DNA from: Fulvimonas soli
GTDB taxonomy: Bacteria > Pseudomonadota > Gammaproteobacteria > Xanthomonadales > Rhodanobacteraceae
Direction of reading: 5' to 3'
Assembly: GCF_003148905.1 (NCBI RefSeq)
Contig: NZ_QGHC01000017.1
Coordinates: forward strand, 1 to 52,307
DNA length: 52,307 nucleotides
The notes below the pieces were generated by a model. It saw nothing but the letters and a program-made list of their open reading frames with translations, did not search any database and was not told the DNA's origin. Position numbers and translations under genes: made by a program. Shown here in pieces: positions 12,854 to 24,784 of this stretch. Numbering within the stretch: position 1 is the first letter of the stretch; every line of letters starts with the position of its first letter.

Positions 12854-14710
12854 TCAGAAGCTGATCTTCACCCCCATGTTGACGCCGTTGTCGCGCTGGC
12901 TGTCGTCGCTGAAGCGGCCGCTGAGGGCGATCCAGCTGGTCACGCTCGGGGTGAGCTGGGCCGACAGGCCGAGGTCGGCGCTGCCCCAGGTCTTGTCCGG
13001 GCTGTAGCCGGGCAGCTCGAAGCTGCCGCTCAGGCTGTTGAGGCCGGCCTTGATGGCGCGCGGCTCGGCCTTGCTGTCGTGGTTCCAGCTCAGCTCCGCG
13101 TACGGCGCCATCGCCAGGTCGCCGACCTTCCACTGGCCTTGCAGGCGCCAGCCCAGCGAGCTGATCAGCGCGTCGCGCTGCTGCCGGCCGAACCACATCG
13201 CGGTGCTGTCGTTGCCGCCCTCGGTGTAGCCGTTGACCTTCACCGTCTGCCACTCGACGTGCGCGAACGGGCCGGTCTGCAGCCCCTCGGCGAGGCGGAA
13301 CCACCAGCCGCCCTCGACGCCGCCGCCCAGGTGCGAGCCGTCGGCCTTGCCGCTCTCGGTGCGGGTGGCCGCGCCGATCTGGATGCGGCGGTCGATGTCC
13401 TTGAAGTTGGACTGGCCGAAGCTGGCGAAGCCGCCGATGTAGCCGCCGCCGTTGTGGTACAGCGCATAGCCCAGGCCGGAGACGTCCTGCATCTTGTAGC
13501 CGCCTCCGCCGTGGGCGAAGTCGGCGTCGTGCTGGCCCACGCTCAGCGCCACGCCGAGGGAGACGTGCTCGCCGGCGCGCGCGTCGGCGCCCAGGGTCAG
13601 GTCGACGTTGTCGCTGCTGGTCTTGGGTGCGTTGCCGGCGGCGTCGAAGTGCTGCTGGCCGTAGTCCACGCTGGCGAACAGGCGGGTGTCGCTGCCTTGG
13701 CCGTCGGCCAGCAGTTGGTTGCGGATGGCGCGGTACTGCGCCTGCGCGGCCGCGAGCGGCGCCTCGCCCAGCAGCGAGACCTGGCCGGGCGCGGCGATCT
13801 CGGACAGCACCACCTGGGCCAGCATGGCGTGGGCCGCGCTGGTCGGGTGCACGCCGTCGGCGAACAGGTAGGTCTGGTCGGTGCCCGGCGCGTAGGTGTA
13901 CGGCAAACCCGAGCCCTGCGGCCCGCATTGCACCGAGCTGGCGCCGGCGCCGCAGGCCGGCGCGGTGACGTTGCTGAAGCCGTAGGCAGCCGGGTTGGCG
14001 ACCACCTCGTCGATCAGTGCGTAGGTGTTCACCGGGATCACGTTGAGACCGTTGCTGTTGAGCTGGATCAGGCCGGTGTTGAGCGTGCTGTTGTAGAGCA
14101 CCGACAACTGGGTGCCGCCCGACACGGCGGCAGCGCCGCCAGCGAGTGCCGACGGAGTCTTGCCGATGTCAGGCAGGTTGTAGACCACCACGTACCGGGC
14201 GCCGGCCGCCTGCAGCTGGCCGAGCAGGCCTATCTCGGTCTGCGCCGCGGTGACGGCGCCTGCGGCCAAGGCGTTCTGGTCGGTGGTGGTGGCGGTCAGG
14301 TAGAAGATGTCGTTGGCGCCTCCCCACACCTGATAGAGCGCGTTCGCGTCGGCTTTGCCACCGTTCGCGGCCAAATACATCTGCAGCTGTTGCGGCAGGG
14401 TGGGGATGGGACCTGCGCTGGAATTGTGCACCAGGCCCGCACCGCCGAAGGCGTAGTCGGTGCCGCCGGTCAGCGACGGGGTGACCGGAAGGCCGAGCCC
14501 CGCGGCGACCAGCTCGGCGGCGGTCTGACCCGGATTGGTGGTGAAGCGCAGCGGCGGTTGCACGCCTGGCGCGGTGGCCAACGAAATGTTGCCGGCATCG
14601 CTGAGGCTGTCGCCGATCACGACCACCTTGCTGAAATCGGTGGCGGCTGCCGCGTTGCTGAAGAGCAGGGCGCCAGCAATGGCGCCGGCGAGAAGACGGG
14701 TACGAGGCAT
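12854..14710 (-). CDS. Autotransporter GDSL esterase/lipase (EstA-like)
   Basis: A 618-residue secreted esterase of the EstA type. The signal peptide ends near ANAAAA (about 23). The GDSL catalytic domain follows: block I GDSLSDAGN with nucleophile Ser35, block III GGAND at 130-134, and the Asp285/His288 pair in DGVHPT. From about residue 340 the protein becomes a 12-strand-type autotransporter barrel ending in Phe (GVKISF), so the esterase is displayed on the outer membrane. Relatives cleave short to medium acyl esters and affect rhamnolipid, motility or biofilm traits. It stands alone, with 185 bp separating it from tex. Confidence 0.92.
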   Translation of the reverse strand: MPRTRLLAGAIAGALLFSNAAAATDFSKVVVIGDSLSDAGNISLATAPGVQPPLRFTTNPGQTAAELVAAGLGLPVTPSLTGGTDYAFGGAGLVHNSSAGPIPTLPQQLQMYLAANGGKADANALYQVWGGANDIFYLTATTTDQNALAAGAVTAAQTEIGLLGQLQAAGARYVVVYNLPDIGKTPSALAGGAAAVSGGTQLSVLYNSTLNTGLIQLNSNGLNVIPVNTYALIDEVVANPAAYGFSNVTAPACGAGASSVQCGPQGSGLPYTYAPGTDQTYLFADGVHPTSAAHAMLAQVVLSEIAAPGQVSLLGEAPLAAAQAQYRAIRNQLLADGQGSDTRLFASVDYGQQHFDAAGNAPKTSSDNVDLTLGADARAGEHVSLGVALSVGQHDADFAHGGGGYKMQDVSGLGYALYHNGGGYIGGFASFGQSNFKDIDRRIQIGAATRTESGKADGSHLGGGVEGGWWFRLAEGLQTGPFAHVEWQTVKVNGYTEGGNDSTAMWFGRQQRDALISSLGWRLQGQWKVGDLAMAPYAELSWNHDSKAEPRAIKAGLNSLSGSFELPGYSPDKTWGSADLGLSAQLTPSVTSWIALSGRFSDDSQRDNGVNMGVKISF

Positions 14711-14895
14711 GTGGTAAGGCTCCTGGGCCAGTGTGGCCTTGTTATCCGGACGTTACGGTAATGCATGTCCATACGTGTGCGCATGCTGCGCTGCATCCGG
14801 GATTACCAAGGAGTCGGCAGATAGGGGGGCGCATCGGTTCGGGCACGGTCGCTCAGCGCCTTGCCCGACCGCTACGGCCAGTGATCTCGCCAGGT

Positions 14896-17223
<2,328 letters not shown>

Positions 17224-17332
17224 GGGTGTTGCGGGTCCTCGTGTGGCGATGGCGCGGCGGCGCCCGCGCGGGCACCGCCGAACGTTCGATCATAGCAAGG
17301 GGCCCGGCCGCGGCCGGGCGTGCGGGTCGGGC

Positions 17333-18100
17333 TCAGGCGTGGAAGGTGCCGTCGCCCGCGGCGGGCCGGCGCGGCTGCTGCTGCCGGCCGGCGCGGCCGT
17401 TCAGCACCAGGGTGCCGGCGAGCATGTCGTGCAGGCCCTGCTTGCGGCGGGTCCAGGCCACCATCAGGAAGCCGACGAAGAGGATGAAGGCGCTGAGCAG
17501 CTTGGCGAAGTAGCGGGCGCTGGCCTTCGCGAAGCCGATGCGGCGGCCGTCCAGGTCGGTGACGCGGATGCCGAGCGCGAGCTTGCCCGCGGTGGCCTGC
17601 CAGGCCGAGCTCTCGCACAGCGCGAAGTACAGCCAGCCCAGCACCAGCTGGGCGAGCGCGGCCGGCCCGATGTCGTGCATGTAGGTGTTCATCGCCTGCA
17701 GCAGCAGGTCCGGGTTGCCGCCGGCGGCGGCCTGCGCCTGCTGCAGCGCCAGCTCCGCCTCGCGCGCGCCGAACAGGTTGCCGAGCAGCAGGTTGGGAAT
17801 CCACAGCACGATGCCGTCGAGGATGTAGGCGGCCACGCGCTTCCAGAAGCCGGCGTGGTCCTCCAGCGCGGGCATGTCGTGGCTGGGCCAGGCCGCCGGC
17901 GCCGCGGCGGGCGGCGCGAACGGCGGCGGCGCGGCGCGGGTCTCCTCGGGGAACAGCACCGACAGCGGCTGCCAGTTGGCCAGGCCCTCGCGCCAGCCGA
18001 GGTCGTCGCGGCTCAGCTGGCCGCTGCGCAGCCAGGCGCGCACGTCGTCTTCCTTGTAGGGGCCGTGGCGTTCGCCATCACGACCGATCCAGATTTCCAT
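17333..18100 (-). CDS. GYF_2 / RDD family membrane protein
   Basis: A 255-residue protein. Residues 1-50 form a GYF_2-type domain (IWIGRDGERHGPYKEDDVRA, then WREGLANWQPL), which normally recognises proline-rich peptides. An Ala/Pro linker leads to an RDD membrane domain with three hydrophobic segments and the expected charges (FWKRVAAYILDG, GKLALGIRVTDLDG). RDD proteins have been linked to ion or small-solute movement, but the substrate here is unknown. The ATG at 18100 has GGAG about ten bases upstream; the frame stays open 33 bp further without better support. Confidence 0.75.
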   Translation of the reverse strand: MEIWIGRDGERHGPYKEDDVRAWLRSGQLSRDDLGWREGLANWQPLSVLFPEETRAAPPPFAPPAAAPAAWPSHDMPALEDHAGFWKRVAAYILDGIVLWIPNLLLGNLFGAREAELALQQAQAAAGGNPDLLLQAMNTYMHDIGPAALAQLVLGWLYFALCESSAWQATAGKLALGIRVTDLDGRRIGFAKASARYFAKLLSAFILFVGFLMVAWTRRKQGLHDMLAGTLVLNGRAGRQQQPRRPAAGDGTFHA

Positions 18101-18204
18101 CGAGCGGTTACTCCAGCCTGCGTTGCCGCGCATGATGCCATGCGTCGCCGGGTTGGCGCGTGCCGTCCGTTGCCGGGAGGCGGCTTGGGTCCTGCCGGGC
18201 TGCC

Positions 18205-18268
18205 TTCGCGGCCGGAGGCCGCTCCCCCAAGCTGGCGCGAGCCTGGGGGAGCGGCCTCCGGCCGCGAA
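18205..18268. repeat. REP-like palindrome (family 1)
   Basis: Full inverted repeat TTCGCGGCCGGAGGCCGCTC ... complementary right arm, between the RDD gene and mnmG. Same core as 1523-1590. It could also act as an RNA hairpin after mnmG. Confidence 0.85.
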
Positions 18269-18289
18269 AACCGGACGCTCCGGGCAGCC

Positions 18290-20164
<1,875 letters not shown>

Positions 20165-20232
20165 GCGGAATCTCTGGTTCTTGCTTGCGGATGGCTGCGC
20201 GCGGCGGACGCCCGGCGCCGGCGCGCCCGAAA

Positions 20233-20258
20233 CTGACCCGCCGGCGCAGATACTGACC
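20233..20258 (+). promoter_or_regulatory. Paired CTGACC elements upstream of sigma-54 promoter 1
   Basis: ACTGACC occurs twice, with the hexamers at 20233-20238 and 20253-20258, exactly 20 bp (about two helical turns) apart and about 97-117 bp before the predicted start. CTGACC recurs upstream of the second sigma-54 promoter at 20717-20722. They may be enhancer-binding-protein sites; this is inference. Confidence 0.35.
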
Positions 20259-20323
20259 AAAACGGCCCGGGGCCGGGCGCCATGGTACCGCCCCGCGGCC
20301 AGTGCGGAAGGGATATGGCCTTG

Positions 20324-20339
20324 TGGCACGGACTTTGCT
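20324..20339 (+). promoter_or_regulatory. Sigma-54 (RpoN) promoter 1
   Basis: TGGCACG-GACT-TTGCT matches the -24/-12 consensus TGGCACG-N4-TTGCW at every fixed position with correct spacing. Predicted transcription start is near 20350, away from mnmG. Confidence 0.75.
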
Positions 20340-20349
20340 CCAATCCTCA

Positions 20350-20527
20350 CGCACTTTCACGGGCAGACGCTGCGCGGAACTTCGCGCGCCGAGATCGGGC
20401 GGACAGGGGTCCGATCGCGTGCCGGGAAAGGGAGCATGGCGGCGCCACGGGTCTACCCTGGCGCCGTCACTTTTTCCGGGCCCGGAAACGCCAAACCCCG
20501 CGCAGGACGCGGGGTTTGGCGTTTTTT
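20350..20527 (+). ncRNA. Putative sigma-54-dependent small RNA
   Basis: A transcript of roughly 175 nt is predicted between sigma-54 promoter 1 and the strong terminator ending at 20527. The stretch contains further GC-rich inverted repeats. It has one ATG (20434) with AAGGGAG close before it, but that frame reads straight through the terminator hairpin and does not look like a protein. A Hfq-type small RNA is the simplest reading. The arrangement recalls RpoN-dependent riboregulators such as GlmY/GlmZ, CrcZ or NrsZ, but I see no sequence match to any of them. Confidence 0.45.
20487..20527 (+). terminator. Strong intrinsic terminator
   Basis: AACGCCAAACCCCGCG and its complement form a long perfect stem around a GAC-type loop, followed by six T residues. 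It closes the unit started by sigma-54 promoter 1 and insulates the downstream promoter. Confidence 0.9.
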
Positions 20528-20716
20528 CAGATCTGGCGCCCGGCGGTCTCAGGAACAGGGGGAATCCAGGATGACCGTGTTGCCGGGCGCCAGAAACCGT
20601 GGAACCGGCGCCGTGTGCGGTGGTGGGCACCGCACCGGACTTGAGGGGGATTCTCCGCATCCGGTCGTGAATGAGAAGTGACTGGAACGTAGCTTTTTGC
20701 CAACGTGCGGCAATCG

Positions 20717-20733
20717 CTGACCCTCCGCGTCAG
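20717..20733. promoter_or_regulatory. CTGAC-N7-GTCAG inverted repeat upstream of sigma-54 promoter 2
   Basis: The inverted repeat is centred about 80 bp before the predicted start of promoter 2. This is a usual distance for an enhancer-binding protein. It includes the CTGACC hexamer seen twice upstream of promoter 1. Confidence 0.35.
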
Positions 20734-20759
20734 TTTGCTTGCAGCGCGCGATTTTTTCA

Positions 20760-20775
20760 TGTGATGCGCATCACG
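20760..20775. promoter_or_regulatory. CRP/Clp-type binding site
   Basis: TGTGA-TGCGCA-TCACG is one base from the symmetric TGTGA-N6-TCACA consensus. It ends 4 bp before the -24 element of the adjacent sigma-54 promoter. That location suggests a repressive or modulating role rather than class I/II activation. Confidence 0.6.
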
Positions 20776-20778
20776 TTT

Positions 20779-20794
20779 TGGCATGGCGATTGCT
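20779..20794 (+). promoter_or_regulatory. Sigma-54 (RpoN) promoter 2
   Basis: TGGCATG-GCGA-TTGCT fits the -24/-12 consensus with exact spacing. Predicted start near 20805 gives a short leader that still contains the AGGGGAG ribosome site of the next ORF. Confidence 0.7.
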
Positions 20795-20831
20795 CCGCCT
20801 CCCGTACCTCGGAACGTCAGGGGAGAGCGTC

Positions 20832-21017
20832 ATGGAAGTGTCCTTGGATTTCACGCCGGTCTATCCGCGCCACGATCTGCTGATCGAGATCGGCCGCATC
20901 GAGATGGCGATGGAGCATCTGGCCGAGCGCGACGAGCGCGAGCGCGTCAGCCTCAAGCCGCGGCTGGAGTCGCGCATGCAGCGCCTGCGCAGCGAGCTGG
21001 CGCATCTGGCCGTCTAG
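20832..21017 (+). CDS. 61-residue helical protein under a sigma-54 promoter
   Basis: A small protein starting MEVSLDFTPVYPRHDLLIEI, preceded by AGGGGAG. After an N-terminal strand-like segment with YPRHD, the rest is predicted to be amphipathic helix, dense in Glu and Arg (EMAMEHLAERDERER, then RLESRMQRLRSELAHL). It has no signal or membrane segment and no cysteine. I do not recognise the family. Codon use matches the chromosome. Promoter layout (sigma-54, a CRP/Clp site and a possible enhancer site) implies control by nitrogen, motility or a similar RpoN programme. It is convergent with pepN. Confidence 0.65.
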   Translation: MEVSLDFTPVYPRHDLLIEIGRIEMAMEHLAERDERERVSLKPRLESRMQRLRSELAHLAV

Positions 21018-21028
21018 ACGGCGATCCG

Positions 21029-21051
21029 CCGGGCCGCGCAAGGCGGCCCGG
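21029..21051. terminator. GC-rich hairpin between convergent genes
   Basis: A nine-bp perfect stem CCGGGCCGC/GCGGCCCGG with a five-base loop lies in the 44-bp space between the 61-residue ORF and pepN. It has no T tract, so termination is inferred from position. Confidence 0.4.
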
Positions 21052-21061
21052 ACGCCGGCGC

Positions 21062-23713
21062 TCAGGCCGGCAGCAGGTGGCCGACGATCTCCGCGAGATT
21101 GCGCGACAGCGCGCCGTGGCCGGCCAGCGCGGCGAGCGCCTGCCGCGCCTGTTCCCGCCGCACCGGCTCCAGCCGTTGCCAGCCGTTGAACGCGGTCGCC
21201 AGGCGCGCGGCCACCTGCGGGTTGAGCGCATCCAGCTGCGCCAGCCGTTCGGCGAGCAGGCGGTAGCCGGCGCCGTCGGCGCGGTGGAAGCCGCTGGGGT
21301 TGCCGCTGGCGTAGCTGCCGAGCAGCGCGCGCACGCGGTTGGGGTTCTTCAGGGTGAAGGCCGGGTCCGCCTCCAGCGCCCGCACCCGCGCCAGCGCGGG
21401 CTCGCCGGGGATCTGCGCCTGCACCGCGAACCACTTGTCCAGCGCGAGCGGGTCCTGCGCGTGGCGCGCGCGGAAGGCGGCCAGCGCGTTGAGGGCCTGC
21501 GGCGCCTCGTGGCGCACCAGCACGGCGAGCGCGGCGAGGCGGTCGGTCATGCCGGCGGCCGATTCGTACTGCCGCTGCGCCAGCGGCAGCGCGGCGGCGG
21601 GATCGTGCAGCGCCAGCAGCTCCAGCACGCGGCGCTTGAGCCGGCGCCGCGCCTGCGCCGCGGCGTCGGGTTGCGCGCCGGCGTCCGCGGCCAGCTTGCG
21701 GTGGTGCCGTTCGAGGCGCTCGCCGCCGAGCGCGGCGGCCAGCCGGCGTTGCAGTTCCTGGCGCAGCGCGTGGATGCGCGCGGGATCGACCTCGCGCTCG
21801 CGCTCGGCCAGCTCGATCTCGCCGGGCGGGGTGAGCAGGTCGGCCAGCAGCGCGGGGTCGAGCGCCGCGTCGTCGAACAGCGCGGCCAGCGCGGCGCACC
21901 AGCCCTCGACCGCCGCCTCGCCGCCGCCGTCGCGCAGCGCCGCGTAGGCGCGCAGGGCGAGCTGCTGGCCGGCCTCCCAGCGGTTGAAGCCGTCCGGGTC
22001 GTGCGCGAGCAGCAGCGCCAGTTCCTCCGGCGCGTAGTCGCATTCCAGGATCACCGGCGCGGAGAAGCCGCGCAGCAGCGAGGGCACCGGCGGCGCGTCG
22101 ACGCCGCGGAACACGAAGTCCTGCTCGGCCTGCGCCAGCACCACCACCCGCTCGGTGGAAGCTGCGGACGTCTGGCCGTCCAGGCGCAGCGGCAGCATGC
22201 GGCCGGCGCGGTCGAACAGCGCCAGCTTCACCGGGATCGGCAGCGGCCGCTTGTCCGGCTGGCCCGGCGTGGGCGGCGTGTGCTGCGCCAGGGTCAGGGT
22301 GTAGGTGCGCGCGGCGGCGTCGTGCCGGCCGCGCGCCGTCAGGCGCGGCGTGCCGGCCTGCGCGTACCAGGCGAGGTAGGGCGAAAGGTCCAGCCCGTTG
22401 GCCTCGCCCAGCGCGGCGAGGAAGTCCTCGAGCGTGGCGGCGCGGCCGTCGTGGCGCGCGAAGTACAGGTCCATGCCGCGGCGGAAGCCCGCCTCGCCCA
22501 GGCGGCCGGCCAGCATGCGCACCAGCTCGGCGCCCTTCTCGTACACCGTGGCGGTGTAGAAGTTGTTGATCTCGCGGTACTCGGCCGGGCGCACCGGGTG
22601 CGCCAGCGGGCCGGCGTCCTCCGGGAACTGCGCGCGGCGCAGCAGCGCCACGTCCTCGATGCGCTTGAGCGCGGGCGAGTTCATCCGCGCCGAGAACTGC
22701 TGCTCGCGGAACACGGTGAGCCCTTCCTTCAGCGAGAGCTGGAACCAGTCGCGGCAGGTCACGCGGTTGCCGCTCCAGTTGTGGAAGTACTCGTGCGCCA
22801 CCACCGCCTCCACCGCGCGGTACTCGTCGTCGGTGGTGGTGTCCGGGTCGGCCAGCAGGTACTTGGCGTTGAAGATGTTGAGGCCCTTGTTCTCCATCGC
22901 GCCCATGTTGAAGTCGTGCGTGGCGACGACGTGGAACACGTCGAGGTCGTAGTTGCGCCCGTAGGTTTCTTCGTCCCAGCGCATCGCGCGCTCCAGCGCG
23001 CCGAGCGCGTAGCGGCAGCGGCCGATGGCGTCGGCCTCGGACCAGATCGCCAGCTTCACCGCGCGGCCGTCGGCGGTGCGGTAGTCGCGCTCGATCTTCT
23101 CCAGCCGGCCGGCGACCAGCGCGAACAGGTAGCTGGGCTTGGGATGCGGGTCGACGAAGCGCGCCCAGTGGCGGCCGCCGGGCAGCTCGCCCGCGCCGTC
23201 GGGGTTGCCGCCGGCCAGCAGCACCGGGAAGCGCGCGCGGTCGGCGCGCAGGGTGACGGTGAACCTCGCCAGCACGTCCGGCCGGTCGGGAAAGAAGGTG
23301 ATGCGGCGGAAGCCTTCCGCCTCGCACTGGGTGAGCAGGAAGCCGGCCTCGCGCGAGCCGGACAGGTACAGCCCTTCCAGCGCGGTGTTTTCGGCCGGCC
23401 TCACGCGCACGCGCGTCTCCAGCACGCTGCCGTCGCGCGCGCCGTCCACTTCCAGCACGCCGTCGGCGTAGCGCCAGCGGCCGGCGGGCAGCGGCGCGCC
23501 GTCGAGCGCGATGGCGAGCAGTTCCAGCTCCTCGCCGTCCAGCCGCAGCGGCGCGTCCTGCGCGGGATCGCGCGCCAGGTGCAGGCGCGCGCCCACCTCG
23601 CTGGCGTCGATGCCGAGCTCGAAGTCCAGCTCCGCCTGCACGACCCGCCACGGCGGCGGCGCGTAGTCGCGGAGGCGGATCGGCAGGGGAGCGGCGTCGT
23701 TGCGTGCGGGCAT
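21062..23713 (-). CDS. pepN: Aminopeptidase N (M1 family)
   Basis: An 883-residue M1 metallo-aminopeptidase of the E. coli PepN type. The exopeptidase motif GAMEN is at 271-275. The zinc motif HEYFHNW starts at 307, with the third ligand Glu330 in LKEGLT. The C-terminal half contains the DUF3458 Ig-like and helical domains typical of PepN. It removes N-terminal residues from peptides in the cytoplasm and has no signal peptide. Length is normal. It is convergent with the small sigma-54 gene and divergent from galM. Confidence 0.97.
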   Translation of the reverse strand: MPARNDAAPLPIRLRDYAPPPWRVVQAELDFELGIDASEVGARLHLARDPAQDAPLRLDGEELELLAIALDGAPLPAGRWRYADGVLEVDGARDGSVLETRVRVRPAENTALEGLYLSGSREAGFLLTQCEAEGFRRITFFPDRPDVLARFTVTLRADRARFPVLLAGGNPDGAGELPGGRHWARFVDPHPKPSYLFALVAGRLEKIERDYRTADGRAVKLAIWSEADAIGRCRYALGALERAMRWDEETYGRNYDLDVFHVVATHDFNMGAMENKGLNIFNAKYLLADPDTTTDDEYRAVEAVVAHEYFHNWSGNRVTCRDWFQLSLKEGLTVFREQQFSARMNSPALKRIEDVALLRRAQFPEDAGPLAHPVRPAEYREINNFYTATVYEKGAELVRMLAGRLGEAGFRRGMDLYFARHDGRAATLEDFLAALGEANGLDLSPYLAWYAQAGTPRLTARGRHDAAARTYTLTLAQHTPPTPGQPDKRPLPIPVKLALFDRAGRMLPLRLDGQTSAASTERVVVLAQAEQDFVFRGVDAPPVPSLLRGFSAPVILECDYAPEELALLLAHDPDGFNRWEAGQQLALRAYAALRDGGGEAAVEGWCAALAALFDDAALDPALLADLLTPPGEIELAEREREVDPARIHALRQELQRRLAAALGGERLERHHRKLAADAGAQPDAAAQARRRLKRRVLELLALHDPAAALPLAQRQYESAAGMTDRLAALAVLVRHEAPQALNALAAFRARHAQDPLALDKWFAVQAQIPGEPALARVRALEADPAFTLKNPNRVRALLGSYASGNPSGFHRADGAGYRLLAERLAQLDALNPQVAARLATAFNGWQRLEPVRREQARQALAALAGHGALSRNLAEIVGHLLPA

Positions 23714-23779
23714 GGGGCGTACTGCAGGAAAGGGGGCGGATCAGGCTAACATGCGGCGGTTGCCCGGCTGGACAAGACC

Positions 23780-24784
23780 GTGACCGACTACCGCGCTTCC
23801 CTGGACCGCCTCGGCCCGCACGCGCTGGCCCTGCTCGAGGACGCCGCGCGCGGCCGCCGCGTGCGCATCGCGCGGCGCGGCGCCACCGTGCTCGGCATCG
23901 AGGCGACGCACCGCGGCCGGCCGGTGGCGCTGGCGGACGGCTACCGCGACGCGGCCGAGCTGGAGGGCCACGTCAACTCGCGCTTCGCGGTGATGGCGCC
24001 GTTCGCCAACCGCGTCGCCGACGCGCGCTACGTGTTCGACGGCGTGGCGCACGACCTGCAGCCGGGCGTCGCCGGCGCGGCGCGCGGCGCCCGGCACGGC
24101 TTCGTGCGCGGCGTGGATTTCGAGCTGGCGGAGCTGGACGCCGCCGCGCACGGCGCGCGCGCCGTGTTCTCGACGCGGGCGATCCGCCCCGGCGCGCATC
24201 CGGGCTACCCGTTCACGATCGACCTGGAAGTGCGCTACACGCTGGACGCGGACGGGCTGACCCTGGAAGCGCGCATGCGCAACGCGGGCGAGACGGCGGC
24301 GCCGTGCTTCTTCGGCTGGCATCCGTACTTCCGGCTGGGCGAGGCGCCGCTGGCGGGCCTGGAGCTGGGCGTGCCGGCCGCGACCCGGGTGCGCACCGAC
24401 GCGGCGCTGCTGCCGCTGCCCGGCGCGGAAGCCTACGCGCCGGTGGCCGACGCGCCCGCGCTGGACTTCCGCGCGCCGCGCGCGATCGGCGACGCCCGCC
24501 TGGACCTCGCCTACGCCGACCTCGCGCGCGACGCCGACGGCCGCGCGCGCACGCGCCTGCGCGACCCGGCCAGCGGCCTGGGCATCGCGGTCTGGCAGGA
24601 GCACGGGGTGATGCTGGCCTTCACCGCCGACACGGTGGCGCGCGACCGCCGCGGCGCGATCGCGCTGGAGCCGATGGAAAGCCTGTCCGATGCCTTCAAC
24701 CGGCCCGACTGCGCCGCGGCGATCCGGCTGGAGCCAGGCGCCGAGCGGCGCTTCCGCTGCGGCGTGGAGATGGAGACCCTATGA
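23780..24784 (+). CDS. Aldose 1-epimerase family protein (GalM-like)
   Basis: A 334-residue beta-sandwich protein. ANRVADARYVFDG, HGFVRGVDFEL and GWHPYFRL match the aldose epimerase fold, with catalytic His in HGFVRG and the C-terminal Glu in ALEPMESLSDAFNRP. Members interconvert alpha and beta anomers of sugars. The start is GTG at 23780; no stronger start lies nearby. Its stop overlaps the start of the PLP-dependent dehydratase gene (ATGA), so the two are probably one operon despite unrelated chemistry. The substrate sugar cannot be told. Confidence 0.85.
   Translation: MTDYRASLDRLGPHALALLEDAARGRRVRIARRGATVLGIEATHRGRPVALADGYRDAAELEGHVNSRFAVMAPFANRVADARYVFDGVAHDLQPGVAGAARGARHGFVRGVDFELAELDAAAHGARAVFSTRAIRPGAHPGYPFTIDLEVRYTLDADGLTLEARMRNAGETAAPCFFGWHPYFRLGEAPLAGLELGVPAATRVRTDAALLPLPGAEAYAPVADAPALDFRAPRAIGDARLDLAYADLARDADGRARTRLRDPASGLGIAVWQEHGVMLAFTADTVARDRRGAIALEPMESLSDAFNRPDCAAAIRLEPGAERRFRCGVEMETL

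Noticed and set aside
20434..20681. A small ORF inside the putative sigma-54 RNA
   Set aside because: It reads through the terminator hairpin, is rich in Arg/Gly/Pro, and resembles no protein.
20165..20830. A tRNA or 6S-type RNA gene in the mnmG-pepN gap
   Set aside because: No cloverleaf, CCA end or recognisable 6S bubble; the region is better explained by two sigma-54 units.
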